NCBI GenBank assembly: GCA_963664085.2
Contig: CAXXLO010000002.1
Location: 4,588,001-4,652,000, forward strand
Direction: 5' to 3'
DNA: 64,000 nucleotides
Source: Bin5 sp022821545
GTDB lineage: Bacteria; Chloroflexota; Anaerolineae; Caldilineales; Caldilineaceae
This document shows positions 8,880 to 17,341 of the stretch, piece by piece. The notes under the pieces were generated by a model that was not told the DNA's origin, made no database searches, and saw only the letters and a program-made list of their open reading frames with translations. Both the position numbers and the translations under genes were made by a program. How positions within the stretch are numbered: position 1 is the first letter of the stretch; each line of letters opens with the position of its first letter.

Positions 8880-9767
8880 ATGGCAACCACGGTCCAGACG
8901 CGAGCAGCCGTTCAGCCGGCCGAGCGGCACGACAACAGCAAGCTGACTGAGGGGATCTATCGCACTCTCCTGTACGGCGCGGTCGTTTTGGGAGGCATCG
9001 TTTTTGCTATCCCCTTTTACTGGATGATGCGCACTTCGGTCATGCCTACAACGCAGGTCTATCTTTTCCCGCCGGAGTGGTGGCCTGAACGGTTTGAATG
9101 GCATCACTTTAAGACGCCTTTTGCGGTCTTTCCCTTTGCAAAGTTCTTTTTGAACAGTACCTTTATCGCCGCCGGCAGTGCAGTTGGGGCGGCTCTCTCC
9201 GCCTCCGTGGTTGGATTCAGCTTTGCGCGCCTGCGTTTTCCACTCCGAGATATAATGTTTGTAATTGTCCTTGCCACCATGATTCTGCCCGAACACGTCC
9301 GGCTTGTTCCGACCTACCTGCTTTTCGTCCAGTTGGACTGGATCGGGACTTACAGGCCTCTCATTATTCCGAACTGGTTTGCGCCCGCCTTCTATGTGTT
9401 TCTGATGCGCCAGTTCTTCATGACGATCCCGAGAGAGCTGGATGATTCCGCAATGATTGACGGCTGCAATCCCATCGGGCTGTTCTGGCGCATTCATATG
9501 CCGCTGAGCCTGCCGGCGCTCGGCGTGGTCATCATTTTCATGGTCACGAACCAGTGGAATGATTTCCTCTACCCGCTCATCTACATTCAGGGTGTGCCGA
9601 ACTACACTGTCGCGCTCGGCCTGCGCCTGTTTGAAGGCCATATGACAAACAATATGCAGGCGCTGATGGCGGCTTCGATTCTCGGTGTCTTGCCGACGAT
9701 CATTCTGTTTTTCTTCGCCCAGCGCCACTTCGTTCAGGGAATCGTCATCTCCGGCGTCAAGGGGTAG
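8880..9767 (+). CDS. Sugar ABC transporter permease, MalG/UgpE type
   Basis: Second pore subunit of the carbohydrate importer, 295 aa, six hydrophobic segments, the first at about residues 33-50 (YGAVVLGGIVFAIPFYWMM). The EAA-type loop reads ELDDSAMIDGCNPIGLFWRI, followed by MPLSLPALGVVIIF, as in MalG-like proteins. AGGAG lies about 10 nt before the ATG. It follows the first permease by 39 bp, clearly the same operon. The ATPase is missing here; many bacteria use one shared MsmK/UgpC-like ATPase encoded elsewhere. Confidence 0.92.
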   Translation: MATTVQTRAAVQPAERHDNSKLTEGIYRTLLYGAVVLGGIVFAIPFYWMMRTSVMPTTQVYLFPPEWWPERFEWHHFKTPFAVFPFAKFFLNSTFIAAGSAVGAALSASVVGFSFARLRFPLRDIMFVIVLATMILPEHVRLVPTYLLFVQLDWIGTYRPLIIPNWFAPAFYVFLMRQFFMTIPRELDDSAMIDGCNPIGLFWRIHMPLSLPALGVVIIFMVTNQWNDFLYPLIYIQGVPNYTVALGLRLFEGHMTNNMQALMAASILGVLPTIILFFFAQRHFVQGIVISGVKG

Positions 9768-9781
9768 CGCCAGGTAGATTT

Positions 9782-9810
9782 CGGCCTGCTTTCACTTCGC
9801 TTGCAGGCCG
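9782..9810 (+). other. Stem-loop after the permease genes
   Basis: Arms CGGCCTGC (9782-9789) and GCAGGCCG (9803-9810) pair perfectly over a 13-nt loop, 15 nt after the permease stop and before the oxygenase start. There is no T-run, so it may only reduce readthrough or protect the upstream mRNA. Confidence 0.5.
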
Positions 9811-9850
9811 CCGGGCAGTGGCCCGCTTCACAACGGGAGGTACCGCGACT

Positions 9851-10741
9851 GTGCGCACGAAAGAAGAAGACAAGGAACTCGATTACCTATTCGACTTGCA
9901 GGGGTATCTCGTCCTGAAGGGCGCTATCTCCAAGGATGACCTGGCGGAGATGAACGGCTGGGTGGACGACCATTGGGAGATCGTCGAAAATCCGCCGCTC
10001 CTGGGCAATGCGCAACTCGGCGTGAATCCTGGCGAAGAGTACTGGATAGGCAACGTTGAGGTCCACAGTTACGGCCCCGACGACGGCGTGAACTTCCAGA
10101 ACATCGTCGAAGGGGGCGCGGTCTTTGAGCGCCTTATCGATCATCCGGCCTGGCATCCTCTGGCTGAACGCTATGTCAATCCTGTCAACGGCCTCTCAAT
10201 TCACGAGAACCTCCTGAACGTGCGCGGCCCGGGGGGCTTCCTGTACATTCACTGCGGCGGCCACACGCCTCTTTTCTATCTGACCTTCCGCCAGCACAAT
10301 ACGGGCGAATGGATGGTTGGGCAGATCAACGTGTTGATGGCGCTGGAGGATATCGGTCCCGGCGATGGACCTACCGTCCTGGTCCCGGGCAGTCACAAGG
10401 CGACTGAAGTACATCCGCGGCTGGAGCTGGACGGCAAAGGCATCGTCGCGGCTCACCATGAGCGGGAGGCCGCGGGCACCGCGCTGGCGATGAAGGAGAT
10501 CTATCTGGAAGCCGGAGACGTCGTCTTCTTCACCGACGCCATCACGCACGGCTCCGCTGAGCGCACCAATCCCGGCTACCGGCGCTCGGTCATCTTCCGC
10601 TACTCGCCCCGCTACCTGCGTACGCGGTTCAACTACCAGTTGTCATCTGAACTGTCCGCGCGTCTGACGCCCCGTCGCCGCGAGATTCTCGAGCCCGTCG
10701 CGCCCCGTGGAAGCATGTTGACCCCGGCAGGCAGCGGCTAA
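9851..10741 (+). CDS. Phytanoyl-CoA dioxygenase (PhyH) family protein with HxG motif
   Basis: Cupin-fold protein of the non-haem iron, 2-oxoglutarate-dependent PhyH family, 296 aa. GDGPTVLVPGSHKA and the distal histidine and arginine in DAITHGSAERTNPGYRRSV are typical. The proximal iron-binding triad part, normally HxD, reads YIHCGGHTP, that is HxG, so the carboxylate ligand seems to be missing. GTG at 9851 is preferred because GGGAGG sits about 10 nt upstream; a GTG at 9818 has none. Substrate unknown. It lies between the sugar importer and a radical SAM gene, suggesting that it modifies a small molecule linked to one of them. Confidence 0.8.
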   Translation: MRTKEEDKELDYLFDLQGYLVLKGAISKDDLAEMNGWVDDHWEIVENPPLLGNAQLGVNPGEEYWIGNVEVHSYGPDDGVNFQNIVEGGAVFERLIDHPAWHPLAERYVNPVNGLSIHENLLNVRGPGGFLYIHCGGHTPLFYLTFRQHNTGEWMVGQINVLMALEDIGPGDGPTVLVPGSHKATEVHPRLELDGKGIVAAHHEREAAGTALAMKEIYLEAGDVVFFTDAITHGSAERTNPGYRRSVIFRYSPRYLRTRFNYQLSSELSARLTPRRREILEPVAPRGSMLTPAGSG

Positions 10742-10783
10742 CCGCTGTTGCGCCTCCGCCCACGGCCCTCGGCAGCTTGCGCA

Positions 10784-12280
10784 ATGGATATCCTCTACAT
10801 TCATCCGGCCAAACAGGAAGTTGAAGCGCGTTATGACAAGTTTCGCTCCTGTCCGCCCTATCCTTTTATTCCGGTGGGCGTCGTCGGCTTCGTCAACATG
10901 CTGCGGGCTGAAGGGTATCAGGTCCGCGGTCTGAACCTTCCGGTTGAACTTCTGCAACGCCCCACTTTCAGTCTGCGCCAGTGGCTGAAAAGCCAGCGCA
11001 TCTTGCCGAAGCTCGTTCTGATCGACCTTCACTGGTACGAGCACGCCTTCGGCGCAATGGCGGTGGCCCAGGCGGTCAAGGAGACACTGCCAGATACGAC
11101 GGTGGTGGTCGGCGGACTGACGACTTCGTATTACGGCGAAGAGATTCTGGACGGCTTTCCCTATGTCGACTACGCGATCCGCGGCGACGCCGAGGAACCG
11201 CTGCTTCAACTGGCTGCTCAGGTGGTCGGGAACGGTTCGTCACAGGTCGGCGATATACCCAACCTGATACGGCGTCCCGGTAGCGGGCGGAAACCAGAGC
11301 AGAATCTGGGCTTCTATTTCGCCGACTCGGCCGCGTTGGACAGCCTCGACTTTGTGTCGATGGACTGGCTGTCGAATCAGCGGGCCTATGCTGCGCTTCA
11401 GTACTCCGGCGCGGGACTCATGACGCTGCGCAAGCCGAAACTGCTCAGCCACTGGCTCACGGTTGGCCGCGGCTGCGTCTTTGACTGCATCTACTGCGGC
11501 GGCGGCAAGGAGTCCCACAGCGAACTCGCCGGTCGAAACGGTTATGTTATGCGATCACCTGAGGCGGTGGTTGAGGACGTGGCCCGCTTGGCGAAGGAGG
11601 GATTTCAGCAGGTCAATCTGTCGCTGGACATCGCCACTTATCCGGCCAAATGGTGGCGCGCCTTCTTTGCGCAATTGCGGAACGACAACATCCGGATCGG
11701 CATCTACAACGAGTTTTTCCAGCTTCCTTCGAATGACTTCATTGACGAGTTATGCAGGACAGCCGATCTTTCTCACACAGAGGTGGCGATTTCTCCTCTT
11801 TCGGGTGACGAGGAGGTGCGGCGGCGCAACGGAAAGTTCTACACCAATGAACGCTTTTTGCGGATGCTGGAGACGCTAAAGAAGTATGAAGTGCCAATCT
11901 TTATCTATTTCAGCCTGAATCTGCCGGGGGAAACGCCCCAGACCTTTAAGAAGACGCTCAACCTGGCGGACCGGATCGGCAAGACCTACCCTCATCACCT
12001 GTTGCGAATGCTTAATCCCTGCCACACGCTCGACCCTATGTCGCCGATGAGCCGTCAACCCGACAGCTTCGGCATGAATGTTCAGTTCACGACCTTCCAG
12101 GATTATTACGACTACTGCAAGGGGACCGGTTGGGAGCCTCGGAGGGTGGTGAGAGGCCAGCACCGCGGATTCGAAATGGCTGGCCGACCGACGCGTATCG
12201 TTGAACAGATGGCACAGATCTGGGACGTATTCGCCCAGGCCCAACAGTTTCGTTGCTTCCCCGTTCCCCGCGGCTGGTAG
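10784..12280 (+). CDS. B12-binding domain radical SAM protein
   Basis: 498-residue enzyme with an N-terminal cobalamin-binding-like Rossmann domain (about residues 1-145; TVVVGGLTTSYYGEEIL is the typical second half) and a radical SAM core. The iron-sulfur motif CxxxCxxC is Cys231, Cys235 and Cys238 in GRGCVFDCIYCGGG. The classical DxHxxG cobalamin-ligand motif is only partly kept (DLHWYEHAFG). Such proteins methylate or rearrange unreactive carbons, often in secondary metabolism. The ATG is 42 nt after the PhyH stop, so the two are probably co-transcribed. The product is not predictable. Confidence 0.85.
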   Translation: MDILYIHPAKQEVEARYDKFRSCPPYPFIPVGVVGFVNMLRAEGYQVRGLNLPVELLQRPTFSLRQWLKSQRILPKLVLIDLHWYEHAFGAMAVAQAVKETLPDTTVVVGGLTTSYYGEEILDGFPYVDYAIRGDAEEPLLQLAAQVVGNGSSQVGDIPNLIRRPGSGRKPEQNLGFYFADSAALDSLDFVSMDWLSNQRAYAALQYSGAGLMTLRKPKLLSHWLTVGRGCVFDCIYCGGGKESHSELAGRNGYVMRSPEAVVEDVARLAKEGFQQVNLSLDIATYPAKWWRAFFAQLRNDNIRIGIYNEFFQLPSNDFIDELCRTADLSHTEVAISPLSGDEEVRRRNGKFYTNERFLRMLETLKKYEVPIFIYFSLNLPGETPQTFKKTLNLADRIGKTYPHHLLRMLNPCHTLDPMSPMSRQPDSFGMNVQFTTFQDYYDYCKGTGWEPRRVVRGQHRGFEMAGRPTRIVEQMAQIWDVFAQAQQFRCFPVPRGW

Positions 12281-12452
12281 GGATTCCTACAGGTGAATTC
12301 GCAAGCCGCGCCGCCGCGGGTCTGTATCCTCTCAGGACCCTCAGCAAAGCCGTTTCTTCGTTCAGACGATGCCGTTACGTTTGCAGCCAGAGTTGCGGCG
12401 GCCTGCTATTTCGGTGACAATAAGGCTGTCAATTTTTTTGGCGCCCGTATCG

Positions 12453-12466
12453 ACTGACCGGTCAGT
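12453..12466. promoter_or_regulatory. Palindromic operator, probably for the TetR protein
   Basis: ACTGACCGGTCAGT is a perfect 14-bp inverted repeat 28 bp before the start codon of the TetR-family gene. Its TGACCGGTCA core resembles operators described for several TetR/AcrR repressors. Position and symmetry suggest autorepression. Confidence 0.6.
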
Positions 12467-12494
12467 TTGGGCCGGCTTACCCTCTGCTTTTGCG

Positions 12495-13094
12495 ATGACC
12501 GAAGAGCCCATCCGCAGCCCTGAATCGACAAGGGAGCGCATCCTGGATGCCGCCCTCAGCGTTTTCAGCCACAAGGGCTATCATGACGCGCGCCTGGACG
12601 AGATCGTCGCCGAATCCAAAACATCGAAAGGCTCGATCTATTTCCACTTTCCCAATAAGGAGCGGCTCTTCCTGGCGCTTGTGGAGAAGTTCGCGGACCT
12701 GGTCGAACGTCGAGTCACGGAAGCAATTGAGCGGCAGACGAGCCCGATGGCGAAGGTCGAGGCCGCGCTGGAGGCCTGCCTGGAGGCATTTGGCCGTTAC
12801 CGGCGCCCGGCCAAGGTGATGCTGGTCCAGGCCACTGGATTGGGTACGGTTTTTGAGGAAAAACGGCTTGAAATCAACGAGCGTTTCGCCAATCTGATCC
12901 GAATCTATCTGAATGAGGCTGTCGCCGCCGGTGAAATAGAAGAGGTTGACACTGACGTAATCGCTCATGCGTGGCTGGGCAGTATCTACTACCTGACGAT
13001 TCGCTGGGTCTACAGCGGAGAACCGGAACCTTCACGCATTGTCGGCACGCTGGTGCCGATGCTTCTGCAGAGCGTGAACTACACGAGGGACTGA
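12495..13094 (+). CDS. TetR/AcrR family transcriptional regulator
   Basis: 199-residue predicted repressor. The N-terminal helix-turn-helix domain is clear: STRERILDAALSVFSHKGYH, then LDEIVAESKTSKGSIYFHF and PNKERLFLALVE. The rest is an all-helical ligand-binding and dimerisation domain with no diagnostic ligand motif. ATG 12495 is chosen as it places the HTH at the usual distance from the N-terminus; an ATG 126 nt earlier would read through the operator. It may control itself and either the upstream transporter/oxygenase/radical SAM genes or the men operon that starts 73 bp downstream. Confidence 0.88.
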   Translation: MTEEPIRSPESTRERILDAALSVFSHKGYHDARLDEIVAESKTSKGSIYFHFPNKERLFLALVEKFADLVERRVTEAIERQTSPMAKVEAALEACLEAFGRYRRPAKVMLVQATGLGTVFEEKRLEINERFANLIRIYLNEAVAAGEIEEVDTDVIAHAWLGSIYYLTIRWVYSGEPEPSRIVGTLVPMLLQSVNYTRD

Positions 13095-13167
13095 GCGGGT
13101 CCTTCCATGCATTCTACATGACAAAATCTGGCGAAGAGGCGACGGGTACTTTCCGGGTTTATGCAAG

Positions 13168-14682
13168 ATGACGGCGCAAAATCACCTGGTTGAGGCGGCC
13201 GGCCGCAATGGCCCCGCATTGACCGAGGATGCCCGCTGGTTGGAAAGCGTCGAGGGCGGCGGCGGAGACGAATACAGTGTGGAGCGCCACGGCCGCCTGG
13301 TGAGCGCCAGCCGGCCGGTAGCCGGTCTGCCCTTTGAACGCTTTCTTCAGGCCGCATCAGGGCAGGAGCGCTTCTTTTGGCGCGACGGCAGGCAGGGCAT
13401 CACTTTCGCGGGTTCAGGGGTGGCGGCCCATCTCATTGGCTACGGCCGCAGCAGGTTTGCCGCCATTCAACGGCAGGCGAGCGAGATCTTTGCATACGCC
13501 GAAACTCGCGCATCCCATCGCTTCGTGCAGGCGCCCAGGCCCGAACTGGCTCTGCCCCGACTGTTCGGCGGCTTTGCCTTTCGGGAGGAGTTTGTGCCGG
13601 ACTTGACCTGGACCGGCTTCCATCCGGGACACTTTATTCTGCCCCACTACCAGTTCGTCGAGCAGGACGGCCTCGGCTGGCTCACCATGAACGCTTTCTT
13701 GCCTCGCGAAGATGACGCGTCGGCGACTATCCCACTCCTCGAAGAGGCTTTGGACGCTCAGACCGCGTTGCTGACGAAGGGAGAGATTGAGGTCGGGGTC
13801 CGAAGCGCCGCACTGCCGCCCCGGGACGGGGACGGAAAGCGGGAATGGCTGGAGATCGACTACCCTTTACAATACGACGAATGGGCGAAGCTGATCGAGA
13901 ATGCCCTGGAGTCCTTTGATGCTACGCCATTGCGAAAGGTCGTCCTTTCCCGGATCGCGCAGCTGCGGGCGCCGCAGCCCCTCATTATCAGGCAAATGCT
14001 GACGCGTCTCTGCGCCGACTATCCGGACTGCTTCAGTTTCCTGTTTGAACCGCGGCCGGGGCACGCCTTTCTCGGGGCCACCCCTGAGCTTCTGGTGCGC
14101 GTTCAGGGGGTGGAGCTGGAGACAATGGCGCTGGCCGGATCGATCAAGCGGGGCGCGACGGCAGACGAGGATGCGGAACTGGCTACTGCGCTGGCTGCTT
14201 CGGCCAAGGACCGCCGCGAGCACGCACTTGTGGTTGACGCGCTGCGTGTCATCTTGCAACCTCTGTGCCGGCAGCTGAACGTCGCCGCCGAACCTACAGT
14301 GCTTCCACTCAGCAACATTCAGCACCTCTACACACCGGTCAAAGCCGCACTCAACAGTCCGGAGGGCGTGCTGCCGCTGGTGGAAGCTCTGCACCCGACG
14401 CCGGCTATGGGGGGAACGCCGCGCGAATTGGGAATGGCGTTCATCCGGGGGAATGAGCCGACGCTGCGGGGCTGGTACGCGGCGCCGGTCGGCTGGATCG
14501 ATCGCAACATGGAAGGCGCATTTGCCGTGGCGATCCGCTCGGCCGTTGTGCAGAAGGAGCGGGCTTGGGCCTATGCGGGCGCCGGCATCGTTCCCGGTTC
14601 CGTTCCACAGGCGGAGTGGGAAGAGACGAATTGGAAGTTCCAGCCGATTATTCGTTCGGTGGTGGGCGGGCAGCCGGCATGA
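13168..14682 (+). CDS. menF: Isochorismate synthase
   Basis: Converts chorismate to isochorismate, the first step of menaquinone synthesis. 504 aa; the C-terminal half is the chorismate-binding domain with LRKVVLSRI, FLGATPELLV, LAGSIKRGATADEDAEL, HPTPAMGGTPRE and YAGAGIVPGSVPQAEWEET, all typical of MenF/EntC/DhbC. The isochorismate (menaquinone) role rather than a siderophore role is inferred from menD, menB, menE and menH directly downstream. The menD start codon overlaps its stop (ATGA). No strong ribosome site is visible before the ATG. Confidence 0.92.
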   Translation: MTAQNHLVEAAGRNGPALTEDARWLESVEGGGGDEYSVERHGRLVSASRPVAGLPFERFLQAASGQERFFWRDGRQGITFAGSGVAAHLIGYGRSRFAAIQRQASEIFAYAETRASHRFVQAPRPELALPRLFGGFAFREEFVPDLTWTGFHPGHFILPHYQFVEQDGLGWLTMNAFLPREDDASATIPLLEEALDAQTALLTKGEIEVGVRSAALPPRDGDGKREWLEIDYPLQYDEWAKLIENALESFDATPLRKVVLSRIAQLRAPQPLIIRQMLTRLCADYPDCFSFLFEPRPGHAFLGATPELLVRVQGVELETMALAGSIKRGATADEDAELATALAASAKDRREHALVVDALRVILQPLCRQLNVAAEPTVLPLSNIQHLYTPVKAALNSPEGVLPLVEALHPTPAMGGTPRELGMAFIRGNEPTLRGWYAAPVGWIDRNMEGAFAVAIRSAVVQKERAWAYAGAGIVPGSVPQAEWEETNWKFQPIIRSVVGGQPA

Positions 14683-16439
14683 GCAGCGTCGCCAGTACTC
14701 CAAACCCGAATCTGCGGTTCTCCGAGACCCTGGTCGCGGGGTTGGCGGATGCCGGGCTGAAGGCGGTCTGCATAGCGCCGGGCTCGCGTTCGACACCGCT
14801 GGCGCTCGCCTTTGACGCCCACCCAAGTATCGAGAACTTCGTCCACCTGGATGAACGCTGCGCCAGCTTTTTTGCGCTGGGAATGGCTCAGGCAAGCGGC
14901 GGGCCAGTGGCGCTGGTATGCACATCCGGAACTGCGGCGTTGGAGTTTCATGCAGCGGCGGTAGAGGCGAAAATGGCAGGCGTGCCGCTGCTGCTTCTGA
15001 CGGCGGACAGGCCGCCGGAACTTCGTCATAGCGGAGCCAACCAGACAATCGACCAGGTTAAAATGTACGGGGACCATGTTCTGTGGGCGGTGGACGGAGC
15101 GCTGCCGGAAGAGGACCCGCCCGATGTTGCGTTGAGGAATGCTCGCACGCTGGCGGCCAGGTGTTTTGCCGTCGCCGATGGCATCCGTAAAGGACCTGTA
15201 CATATCAACTTCCCTTTCCGGAAACCGCTGGAGCCGGAAGCTCCTTACAGCCCCCATTTTGACCAGGGACGGAGCAGTTCCGTTCAGCGGGGCGTGCTGG
15301 TACCGACGGCAGAGCAGATGGCCGAGATGGTTGCGCTCGTTTCCGCCCATGAGAAGGGCTGGATCGTCTGCGGGCCGTGGGCTGGGCGCCCGCCTTGCGG
15401 TCTGGTCGATGCGGTGGCTGAACTGGGCCGCAGCGCCGGGTATCCCATTTTCGCGGACCCGCTTTCGGGGCTTCGTTTTGGCCCGCATACGGCAACTGCG
15501 CCGATCATCGGCAGCTATGACAGCTTTCTCCAGCATTCGGCCCGTTTCGAGGCCCCCCAGGTCGTTATTCGTTTCGGCGCCGTGCCAACTTCAAAGTATC
15601 TCAATGCATACCTGGAGCGCACTGCGCCGGCATGGCAGGTACACGTGCGCAGCGACGGAGTTTGGGCGGACGACAGCCACCGCGTACACTCCTATCTGCA
15701 GGTGGACGAGACCGTCTTCTGCCGGCAGCTGGCGGAGCGGTTTCGAAGGACGCCGGGCCGGTGGGCAGCCTCCGTTCTGGCAGCCGAGGAACGCAGCCGC
15801 CAGCGCCAGGAGCGTTTGCTGCAGGCGAGCTGGTTTGACGCTGCCGCGGCCGCAACCGCTGTGACGGCCCTTCCGGATGACGGCAATCTCTTTGTTGGCA
15901 ACAGCCTGCCCGTGCGCCACGTGGACCAATTCGCCCAGCCTGATACGAAGAGAGTGCATGTTTACGGCAACCGCGGGGCCAGCGGCATCGATGGCGTAAT
16001 GTCGAGTGCGCTAGGTGTGGCCGCAGCCGAGCGGAACAGACCGATGTTGCTGCTCATTGGCGATGTCAGCTCTTACCACGACATGAACGGGCTGCTCGCC
16101 GTTAACAGGTATGGGCTGGACAACGTCACGGTGGTGCTGTTGAATAACGGCGGCGGCGGCGTTTTCCGCCGACTTCCAATTGCAAAAGATAGTGCCCGGT
16201 TCGAGGAGCTGTTTCTCACCCCGCCCGGCCTGGACTTCTCCCTTGCGGCGGAGATGTACGGTCTCGACTTTGAGCGCATTCAGGGCGAAAACAGGGCGGG
16301 CCTGGCCCAAGCAGTCCGCGCGTCGCTCCGCGACAGGAGGCCCACGGTTATCGAAGTGTGTACCGACGGAGCGCGAGACGAACAGATGCGACGAGAACTG
16401 GTCGAATCCTTAAAAGACCATCAGGAGGAATATACGTGA
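14679..16439 (+). CDS. menD: SEPHCHC synthase (2-succinyl-5-enolpyruvyl-6-hydroxy-3-cyclohexene-1-carboxylate synthase)
   Basis: ThDP- and Mg-dependent enzyme that adds the succinyl semialdehyde unit of 2-oxoglutarate to isochorismate. 586 aa. The N-terminal part has APGSRSTPLALAF and the conserved DERCASFFALGMAQ with its catalytic Glu; further on are LLTADRPPELRHSGANQTID and, in the C-terminal ThDP domain, YGNRGASGIDGV, LLIGDVSSYHDMNGL and VVLLNNGGGGVFRRLP. These are MenD signatures. Translation starts inside the menF stop (ATGA) and ends inside the menB start (GTGA), so coupling is likely. Confidence 0.96.
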   Translation: MSSVASTPNPNLRFSETLVAGLADAGLKAVCIAPGSRSTPLALAFDAHPSIENFVHLDERCASFFALGMAQASGGPVALVCTSGTAALEFHAAAVEAKMAGVPLLLLTADRPPELRHSGANQTIDQVKMYGDHVLWAVDGALPEEDPPDVALRNARTLAARCFAVADGIRKGPVHINFPFRKPLEPEAPYSPHFDQGRSSSVQRGVLVPTAEQMAEMVALVSAHEKGWIVCGPWAGRPPCGLVDAVAELGRSAGYPIFADPLSGLRFGPHTATAPIIGSYDSFLQHSARFEAPQVVIRFGAVPTSKYLNAYLERTAPAWQVHVRSDGVWADDSHRVHSYLQVDETVFCRQLAERFRRTPGRWAASVLAAEERSRQRQERLLQASWFDAAAAATAVTALPDDGNLFVGNSLPVRHVDQFAQPDTKRVHVYGNRGASGIDGVMSSALGVAAAERNRPMLLLIGDVSSYHDMNGLLAVNRYGLDNVTVVLLNNGGGGVFRRLPIAKDSARFEELFLTPPGLDFSLAAEMYGLDFERIQGENRAGLAQAVRASLRDRRPTVIEVCTDGARDEQMRRELVESLKDHQEEYT

Positions 16440-17287
16440 CGATCCCTCAGAGTGCAGACTGGCAGGAAGTGGCCCAATATAGCGACATCACCTATCACAA
16501 GGCGGATGGTATGGCGCGCATCGCCTTCGACCGGCCGGAAAAACGCAACGCCTTCCGCCCCGAGACCATCGATCAGATGACGGAGGCGTTCAAAGATGTT
16601 TGGGCGGACGACCGGATCGGCGTCGTTCTCCTGACAGGGAACGGACCTTCACCCAAGGACGGTGTCCACGCATTCTGCGCGGGGGGCGACCAGGGTGTGC
16701 GCGGGCACGCAGGTTATATGAATGAACAGGGTGTGGCACAGCTGAATGTGCTGGAACTCCAGCGGATCATGCGCAATATGCCCAAGCCCGTGATTGCGCT
16801 GGTAAACGGCTTCGCAATTGGAGGCGGGCACGTGCTCCACGTTATCTGCGACCTTTCCCTGGCTTCGGACAACGCTGAATTCGGCCAGACAGGGCCCATC
16901 GTCGGCAGCTTCGACGGCGGACTTGGGGCGTCATACCTGGCTTCAGTCGTGGGCCAAAAGAAGGCGCGGGAGATCTGGTATCTGTGCCGTCGGTACGGCG
17001 CCCGGGAGGCGTTGGAGATGGGGCTGGTCAACAAGGTGCTGCCGACGGTGGAGGCGCTGGAGGAGGAGGGCGTGGACTGGGCGCAGGAGATTCTGCGGAA
17101 GTCCCCGATCGCGATTCGATTCCTTAAGGCGGGCTTCAACGCCGACCTTGACGGGCAGACAGGATTGCAAGTTCTGGCGGGTGACGCCACGATGCTCTTT
17201 TATATGACGGAAGAGGGCAAGGAAGGGAGGGACGCTTTCAACGAGAAACGCAGGCCGGACTTCCGTCAGTTTCCCTGGAGGCCGTGA
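16436..17287 (+). CDS. menB: 1,4-dihydroxy-2-naphthoyl-CoA synthase
   Basis: Crotonase-fold enzyme that cyclises o-succinylbenzoyl-CoA to DHNA-CoA. 283 aa. Recognisable are IAFDRPEKRNAFRPET, FCAGGDQGVRG, VNGFAIGGGHVLHVICDL forming the oxyanion hole, and FGQTGPIVGSFDGGLGASYL, the MenB-specific stretch; the C-terminus ends DFRQFPWRP as in the family. The GTG at 16436 is chosen for a perfect AGGAGG 7 nt upstream and its GTGA overlap with menD. Confidence 0.96.
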   Translation: MTIPQSADWQEVAQYSDITYHKADGMARIAFDRPEKRNAFRPETIDQMTEAFKDVWADDRIGVVLLTGNGPSPKDGVHAFCAGGDQGVRGHAGYMNEQGVAQLNVLELQRIMRNMPKPVIALVNGFAIGGGHVLHVICDLSLASDNAEFGQTGPIVGSFDGGLGASYLASVVGQKKAREIWYLCRRYGAREALEMGLVNKVLPTVEALEEEGVDWAQEILRKSPIAIRFLKAGFNADLDGQTGLQVLAGDATMLFYMTEEGKEGRDAFNEKRRPDFRQFPWRP

Positions 17288-17341
17288 GGCGGTTAAGAAA
17301 CCCAAGAATAGACAGATCCCCTTGGTCAGGTATGAACCCCT

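Noticed and set aside
13867..15048. Long minus-strand open frame over menF/menD
   Set aside because: Arg/Pro/Ser-rich shadow without any domain; menF and menD explain the region fully.
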